From Lutraria lutraria (lineage: Eukaryota; Mollusca; Bivalvia; Venerida; Mactridae), in assembly GCA_964023205.1 (NCBI GenBank), contig OZ026842.1, positions 34,053,501 to 34,117,500 of the forward strand: a stretch of DNA of 64,000 bases. Reading direction: 5' to 3'. This document shows, piece by piece, positions 59,201 through 64,000 of the stretch. The stretch's first letter is position 1. Each line of letters begins with the position of its first letter. The notes under the pieces were generated by a model. It saw only the letters and a program-made list of their open reading frames with translations, was not told where the DNA came from and did not search any database. Made by a program: the position numbers and the translations under genes.

Positions 59201-59817
59201 TCTTTAGGGAGGAACGTTTATTAGGGAATATTTGGTTTATTTTGTTTGCATATTTTCATTTTAATTAAATGCTAAATTTTAATGAATTACTTCTTTAATG
59301 TTGAAAAACACGATATTTATCTTAAGTTGTTGATGGGTTGAAAATACCAGGATCTACTCAAATGTAAAGACAAATAAATAAGATAATTCTAGATAAAATC
59401 CAATAAGTTGCTAAACTGTTATCGAATTGTCCAAATAAATGTCTCAAGGGTGTAGCTACCTGGGGAAAACCCGAATTCTTATTCATTAAATTTATTGATA
59501 ATTTGTACTTGAGAGTGATAATTGCTTTTTATGGATAATATTAAAGAAACAGATTTCTAGAAAAAAACACATACCAAAATTTTGTCCTTCCCCATAATAT
59601 GTAAATTCCCAAAACCTTTTACTGAAAACCCATCCAATAGAATGAAACCTACAGAACATATTTCTCAGGTGTCAATACTAACAGGTTTCACATTGTCATT
59701 ATAGAAGGGACCAGTGTACCATTTGAATCTTAGGAAATCAGAATTATCTTTATTTCAGGCCAATTGGAAGCAATTTCAGAATTTGGGGGCTTTAAGTTTA
59801 GATTTTGTCTGTCAATA

Positions 59818-59871
<54 letters not shown>

Positions 59872-62800
59872 GTATGTGTAGCCCCACTTTTAATTACCAT
59901 TACATCCAAAATATTTTCGAAGGTTTAAGCCTAGCCCCCTCTGATTTCTTAACATCCCTACATTTGTCTTTAAACACTGTAAATGCACAATGCTATCAAA
60001 CTTCAAATAACCCTATTGTGTTCCATGTATCAGAATTGTTTGTTTGAATAGTTTGAAGAAAAGTTTAACATGATACTGTTTATTTAACTGTTTAGTTTGT
60101 GTTTTTTTAACCACACTATTTCTGTAAGATCATGATATCAATTAGGCCAAAAAAATGTTGTGATTACGCCCGTTATCCGGCTAACCCTTGTATTTCTTGG
60201 TGCTGATGACCAAAATTTCTTACAACAAAATCCAAAATATGGAAATGACGTGGGATGAATTACGCCTCAAAAGTTATGACACTAGGACATGAAAAACATT
60301 TTGTATTATGGTTACATGCTCAGTTAATAACTGAATTTTTTTTATTGTTCTTAAAGATAAAAAAGTGAGAATTTTAGAGATGATCAGTGTTCCTCAGTCA
60401 ACTGTTCTTAATACAAAGTTTAGGGTCACAGGGGGGGAGGGTGGGGAGTGGGGTAGGGGTTACCAAAAATAACAATTCTTTTACCCTAAGGCATATTTGA
60501 AAAAAAGTTCTCCTTTCGCCTACCTATATTGTACCCTATGTTTTTATTGGTCTAATATTTCTTTTCGCGTTATGCTTAATTGACATGAAGTACAAACATA
60601 TTTTGTTCCTGTGAAAAAACCCGGCTTAAGCATAACAAAGGAAATATCCTGTGCACATGCAAATATTTCTATTCATGTAAAAGTCTGCTTTTATTCATAT
60701 CTTTTATTATTGTACTCTGAGTTAAGCATACCATATTTTATGATTTTCCACTGGTGATTATTAAACCTGGGGGTCGTCTCAAAAGAAAAATTTACATAAA
60801 AAGTGCTGGTTAAATTTTGAAGTTTTAGATTTGAGTTATTGTCAGATATGAATAAATGTTCTAAGTTCATCATGGGACAAAATTGGGTATGAGTATAAGA
60901 CATGTATATATTATGGTACCCCCCACCCCATCAGAATTTTTTTTGAAATGCCGACTTTAAGACTTAAAGTAGTCATGGTTTCAATTGCTGCTATTAAACA
61001 TTGATGAATTGAGTGATATGGGCATTAATTATCATAGTTTTTATGTTTTTATATATTTTCACTTTTTGAACTTGGACCTGATCCGCTATGCCTCTAATAT
61101 GTATGTGTAAAGGACTTAAACTCATCGACACTCACAGGGTATTTTAGTAAGTGACATAACATATTTCATTTAACCCTCAAAACCATTCTTAATAGTTTGG
61201 AAACTAAAACAAACTGATATAAATTTAAGACACTGTTAGTGACAGATATGTTAAGTCAAAGAAAACTTGGGTGTACCAATTTGTTATCTTAGCCTGCTAA
61301 GGACAATCTATATCTACGTAAGTTATTGCGGCATGGGAAATAACCCAATAGTAATATTGGCTCTTAGTAACCTTACTATGCCATATTTGGTTGTAATCTT
61401 AATTATACAATTTATCGCCATTAGATGGAAGATAATACTGTGAGATCAAAAGGTCGTTCCTTAATCTTCTGTAATTGTTTCCATCTTAAGGTGTTAAAGA
61501 TGTTCTAACTAGTGTGTGATAAGCCATGAAGTGGGTATTTGTGTCGCATGTTCCTTGACTCACAGGGGGTGTTTACCATAACTTGTGTATGTATAAGAGA
61601 GAGAGGACCATAACTGTACCCTAGATATTCAAACTGATATTGAGAATGATACTAAATTTGAAAAAAATTGCTGTCAGTCACTGTCCATAAACAAATGATT
61701 TGTTTATATTTTCCAAACGGATCCCACAAAGTTGGTCCTGATAAATCATTTTCACACTTCTTCTGCTGACCAAATGTCTATTTGAGGTTTGGTCCCGTCA
61801 GAATTTACTTTGTAAGGAATCGGTAGCAAAGTAACATACATGTATTTAATTTTGACTTTAAATTTGTTTCAAATGTGTTAAATGCTAGTCTCCAAAATTG
61901 TTGAATTGAGTTGTGACTTTTTGATCTGCCTATTATATATTTACATTATATATCTATTTCATGGAAATTATTTATTCTACATTTACTTACAGAATTCCAA
62001 TCTACTGATCCACCAATCATTCCAGTGCAGACTGTGTCCTTTAGCGTTGCCATGACACTTTTGGAAACTGTAAACCAGACTTATCATCAGAATGGTTCTC
62101 AAGATTCTCCAAACTTCACCAACAGCTCTGGTATGATTACATATATATATATTATCTTCATCAGTTTCATCAATGTTGTGGTCATCCATGTTAAGATCCG
62201 ATTTCATTTTAAAACAATTTTGTAACTACATGTAATATCATTACCATCAATACTGCCATCATCTTTATTGTTACCATCATCATTTCCATTGCCATCATCA
62301 TCCTCATTGTCTTCAGTGTCTACTTCCTTGTCATCATTGTTTCTGTCATCATCATCACCTTCATCATCAGGACAAACGTCAACAATATCTTTGTACTTGT
62401 CAACTTATTCAGTATTCAAATAATAAACAGGTTGACTTAAATTGTAACACATGGATTCTGTTATTTTACTACAATCAAGTCATGAACATCATAATGTAAA
62501 AAGGGGTTTGGGGGATATTTAATGTTTCTTCAAGGGAATCTTGCCCTGAAGCTCAAACAAGTTGCTTAAGCCTGCCACAATTGAATAGAAATTCTGTTGA
62601 TTTAAGATATAAGCAGGTTTTAAATTAAATTATGTTGTATATAAATCAGACTTTACTACATTTCAGATGGTAGCACCTTGGTACTCCTTGAAGTTTACAC
62701 AAAACAAGTCATCAAAACTATCAATAATGTGGTTGCCACAATATATGGAGGTCAAGAATCAGGTATATAGTCTTGTATATTTTCTAAGTGACTGCATAGG

Positions 62801-64000
62801 ATGATGTCTGGTTACCTTATCTATAGTACAGATAAAATTATCGTGTCTTATTGTTCATGGCGGCGGGTAGTGTCCACAACGGTACCCGCTCTCTAATTCA
62901 AACAGTTTTATTCGGATTCTCACCAAACTTGATTGACATGTTTATATGGCCATGAGATCCTGGCAAAGTTCAATAACCAGTTCAATCGGCCAAGGCACTT
63001 CTGAGTTATGGCCCTTGACGCTTTGAAAATTGAATTTTGACAGACATATTTTGTGACCTCAGGCACTCTTGTTTCAAGATTGCGAAGATATGGTTAAAAT
63101 CAATTAAAAATTAATTTCCAAAAGGACATACTTGTAGATGTAATAACCGAGACAGTCAATATTTAAGTCATACTACTTACATCCTGAAATAAGTTTTATA
63201 TCTACTAGTTTTGGGTCACGCTGCCAGGTTATTATTGAGGTTTAAATGGTAATTTCACTTTACAGTCTCAGAATATCACTGACAAGCGTCAGTTATTTGT
63301 TACCACTCAAACAATAACATTTTTTATTTCAGATCGTACGGTTGTCATTGGATCTCAAAGGTATAATTATGACAAGAATACAGCTCTTTATGCTAACTCG
63401 GGAATCATGATGGAAGTGGCCAGAAGTATGGGCTACATCAGACAACGAGAACTTTGGCAACCCAGGAGGACTGTAAGATTTGTCTCCCTTGGTAGCTATC
63501 TACCTCATACTGGATTACAGCAATATTTTCTGGTATGAAATTCATATCATTTTCTTCTTTTTATTAAATCTTCACAAAGCCCTGAAGTACTGTTTTGTTT
63601 AAAAAAATTAAGTCATTTTTACTTTTACATCACCCACCGTACGATTTGCTTCCAATGTTACCAGTTGTTTGCCTGAACTAAATATTTTTGCGGCGCTTTG
63701 TGCATAGGGATACATTGTAACCATGTTTTGTCACATTTCAATGAATACAAATATCGAGGGTTCAGCGCAAGAGTGTCGTAACACATATTGAAATAAGAAC
63801 AAGTTATGATAGTGTGGCGCTGAGCCCTCGATATACTCAAAGATCTTGCATTTTTTGTAGGCCAGACATGACTTTTGTCCTGAGCGCACATTAAGTACAC
63901 CTTCCTTTATATATAACAATGTTAATATTCTTAATTATTTTCTATCCAGTTTTTGGTTTTCTTTCCAGAGTCAAAAACATATCTTGCAGCGGGAAGGTGT
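35290..64000 (+). CDS. M28B-family transferrin-receptor/GCPII-like type II membrane protein, predicted catalytically inactive (3' partial)
   Basis: Exons: 35290-35633, 43953-44217, 44536-44658, 51109-51235, 61993-62130, 62667-62762, 63333-63532, 63969 to beyond the edge; phases agree throughout (about 442 residues visible). Residues 1-45 are cytoplasmic, with Cys42 beside the membrane; helix about 46-69. Exon 2 carries PNRLEILTPDG and exon 3 GPVVFGNYGRPSDFKLL and KGSVVLLKLG, hallmarks of the GCPII/transferrin receptor protease-associated (apical) region. Exon 5 has PPIIPVQTVSFSVAMTLL, closest in style to transferrin receptors. Exon 7 has DRTVVIGSQRYNY and QPRRTVRFVSLGSYLPHTG: the family's metal-binding His is Gln373, the bridging Asp is lost (about Ala382), and the Glu-Glu pair is Tyr-Leu (420-421). 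Remaining ligands lie off the window. The likely role is binding or endocytosis rather than peptidase; the ligand is unknown. It could be annotated as either NAALADase-like or transferrin receptor-like. Confidence 0.88.
36961..37140. mobile_element. MITE family M1, copy B
   Basis: Left end ACAGTTCAACCTCTCCAGAG, right end GGAGAGGTTGTATTGT. It shares AACAACAGCATGA, AGAGCAACAACCTCTC and GGGTGTTGCTTTGGAGAGG with the other M1 copies. TA bases flank both ends. Confidence 0.8.
38870..38882 (+). repeat. Poly(G) run of 13
   Basis: An uninterrupted G run followed by GGA-rich sequence, in gene 3 intron 1. Confidence 0.95.
41558..42070. mobile_element. 513-bp non-autonomous DNA transposon with perfect 33-bp inverted ends
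   Basis: Positions 41558-41590 and 42038-42070 are exact reverse complements over 33 bp (starting CAAGGACTTATATACATACA). Both sides carry the same 7 bp, ACAGGGG, as a target-site duplication. The interior has no open frame but contains CCAAGATGGCGG and a diverged internal duplication (two CATTCGGA..TATTTTCG units near 41887 and 41923). The ends fit a hAT-like CARNG start, but the duplication length is 7 rather than the usual 8, so the superfamily is uncertain. Perfect ends imply recent insertion. Confidence 0.9.
42131..42284 (-). repeat. SINE-like repeat, family B, copy 2
   Basis: On the minus strand it reads CTCAGTGGTCAAGTGG, ATAATCACTAGCC, GAGCTAGCTTTCAGAGGTCA, matching 261-398. It sits about 60 bp to the right of the 513-bp transposon. 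Confidence 0.55.
44297..44372 (-). repeat. tRNA-like SINE head (inverted)
   Basis: The minus strand reads GATTGGTAGTCTTGTGGTAA then TTGGACTATTAAACGACAGG and GAGTTTGAATC, a decayed A/B-box pair. The middle (GGACTAYTAAA..GACAGG) matches the head at 3275-3345. Confidence 0.45.
44802..44948 (+). repeat. SINE family A, copy 4 (5'-truncated)
   Basis: Only the tRNA-unrelated body is present, from TCTCTTTATGTGAGAAAGTA to GTTGAAAAGGGGC and a CAAA-rich tail. The tRNA-like head is missing, as expected for incomplete reverse transcription. Confidence 0.8.
48261..48525 (+). repeat. Bivalve dispersed repeat (CATGCCCCCT...AGGGGGCAT type)
   Basis: Begins CATGCCCCCTTTCAAAGAAA and GGGGTATATTG, then TTGCACATGTCGGTCGGTCG, TGACCCCTATTGATTTTGAGG, CTCAAAGGTCAAGGTCA and AGGGGGCATCAGTGTTTCAC. 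The outer 9 bp are inverted copies. I recognise it as a repeat common in bivalve genomes. Confidence 0.7.
49243..49420 (+). repeat. Bivalve dispersed repeat (GAGCTATTGTGAT type), copy 3
   Basis: TTTTTAGCTCTGC, GTCGAGCTATTGTGATGA, TGTGCAAAAACTTTAATGTA and ACTTTTGTTTAA match the other copies. The middle is shortened. Confidence 0.65.
49430..49447. repeat. (GTCT)n microsatellite
   Basis: Four to five tandem GTCT units immediately after the dispersed repeat at 49243-49420. Confidence 0.85.
49777..49962. mobile_element. MITE family M1, copy C
   Basis: Left end TACAATTCAACCTCTCC, right end GGAGAGGTTGCACTGTACA. The interior words AACAGCATGAATTTT, AACATAATTTTGCTACTC and GTGTTGCTTTGGAG match the other M1 copies. 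Confidence 0.8.
50939..51062 (+). repeat. tRNA-derived SINE ending 47 bp before gene 3 exon 4
   Basis: The head ATGGCCGTGCTCTATTGGTT, with TGGACTTATAACCCAC in the anticodon position (reminiscent of a UAU anticodon) and a B-box-like GGGTTTGATTCC, marks a tRNA-derived SINE. It ends about 47 bp upstream of the exon at 51109 and so sits close to that exon's branch-point region. Confidence 0.55.
51555..51663 (-). repeat. tRNA-like SINE head (inverted)
   Basis: On the minus strand a clear B box GGGTTCGAATCC lies at about 51625-51611, with an upstream head starting near 51660 and a tail CTTCACAATCCCTTC. The A box is weak. Confidence 0.45.
53120..53275. mobile_element. MITE family M1, copy D
   Basis: Left end CAGTACAACCTCTC, right end AGAGATGTTGCAGTACTGTA. 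It shares CAACAACATGATTTTTCCCA, ACATAATTTTGCTACTCCCA and GGGTGTTGCTTTAGAG with the other M1 copies. It is the shortest and most decayed copy. Confidence 0.75.
57310..57495. repeat. Degenerate (CCAACTGACTGA)-type simple repeat
   Basis: Short units such as GACCAACCTACTGAC, CCAACTGATCC and ACCAACCAACTAACTGAC recur without a fixed period, followed by CAATCAAT words. Open frames through it encode Gly/Trp/Ser/Val-rich nonsense and are not genes. Confidence 0.7.
58246..58531. mobile_element. MITE-like element with CAGGGTCCRTATTCACAAA ends, copy 2
   Basis: The terminal inverted repeats (58246-58273 and 58504-58531) match at about 25 of 28 positions. The 286-bp interior is AT-rich with several CTTAAGT/ACTTAAG words placed in opposite orientations near each end. 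No open frame. Confidence 0.8.
59031..59228 (+). repeat. Degenerate minisatellite of about 17-18 bp
   Basis: Repeated variants of GAGGGACATTTATTAG (for example at about 59160, 59175, 59190 and 59205-59228), with longer interrupted units in the left half. Plus-strand G-rich. Confidence 0.65.
59818..59870 (+). repeat. Uninterrupted poly(G) run of 53
   Basis: 53 consecutive G in gene 3 intron 4, with ordinary unique sequence on both sides. A poly-Gly frame across it is an artefact of the homopolymer. Confidence 0.95.
60427..60462 (+). repeat. G-rich tract with five G runs
   Basis: Runs of 7, 3, 4, 4 and 4 G separated by 1-3 bases (GGGAGGGTGGGGAGTGGGG), a good intramolecular G-quadruplex candidate on the sense strand of gene 3. 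Confidence 0.75.
62237..62373. repeat. Degenerate (ATC)n tract
   Basis: Imperfect CATCAT/CATCAC triplets just downstream of gene 3 exon 5. It does not continue the exon frame. Confidence 0.65.
62858..63075 (+). repeat. Bivalve-type dispersed repeat (CTCACCAAACTTG / TATGGCCCTTGA words)
   Basis: Contains CTCTCTAATTCAAACAGTTT, TCTCACCAAACTTGATTGAC, GAGTTATGGCCCTTGACG and GACCTCAGGCACTCTTGTTT, a word order I associate with repeats in bivalve genomes. There is only one copy here, so the assignment rests on recollection. Confidence 0.5.

Larger units (their letters stand above)
51236..61992. other. Gene 3 intron 4 (10.8 kb)
   Basis: No coding region recognised. It contains the repeats at 51555, 53120, 57310, 58246, 59031, 59818 and 60427, with otherwise AT-rich DNA. 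A 'CACCCTGTGAATAAAGG' word near 52050 recurs near 765. Confidence 0.5.

Noticed and set aside
59805..60047. Open frame with a poly-Gly stretch
   Set aside because: It is generated by the 53-G homopolymer; no domain, splice signal or conserved start.

Overview
This window looks like nuclear DNA from a bivalve mollusc. The background is AT-rich, genes have many short exons with GT-AG introns, and there is no operon structure. It is full of short interspersed elements: tRNA-derived SINEs, several inverted-repeat MITE families, and two dispersed repeats I recognise as common in marine bivalve genomes (the 'TTTAGCTCG...GAGCTATTGTGAT' and 'CATGCCCCCT...AGGGGGCAT' types). The species assignment is inference; no marker gene settles it.

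Three protein-coding genes can be built by hand from splice sites whose phases agree. Gene 1 (+, 2098-25998, 11 exons, 1053 codons) encodes a single-pass membrane protein. It has a short cytoplasmic tail, a membrane segment, two long Thr/Ser/Pro mucin-like exons, one canonical Ig-like domain, a second Ig-like module lacking both cysteines, and a C-terminal chitin-binding (CBM14/peritrophin-A) domain. A TATA box with a well-spaced initiator lies just upstream and a poly(A) signal just downstream. Gene 2 (-, 29056-30578, 3 exons, 250 codons) is a small membrane-anchored FkbM-type (Star-like) methyltransferase-fold protein and is convergent with gene 1. Gene 3 (+, from 35290 past the right edge, 8 exons seen) is an M28B-family type II membrane protein (glutamate carboxypeptidase II / transferrin receptor family). 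The visible part of its peptidase-like domain has lost every expected metal ligand and the catalytic glutamates, so it should be a transferrin-receptor-like pseudo-peptidase.

Layout: 1-2033 upstream intergenic; 2034-26122 gene 1, including a 10-kb intron packed with mobile elements; 26123-29055 intergenic between the convergent 3' ends; 29056-30578 gene 2; 30579-35289 intergenic with SINEs, a six-unit tandem repeat and a 36-bp perfect palindrome; 35290-64000 gene 3, whose 8.3-kb and 10.8-kb introns hold a 513-bp transposon with perfect 33-bp inverted ends, three copies of a MITE, several SINEs and a 53-base poly(G) run.

Nothing shows that the three genes act in one pathway. All three products are predicted to be membrane-anchored with an extracellular or luminal bulk. 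The least familiar object is gene 1, a membrane-tethered mucin that ends in a chitin-binding domain.
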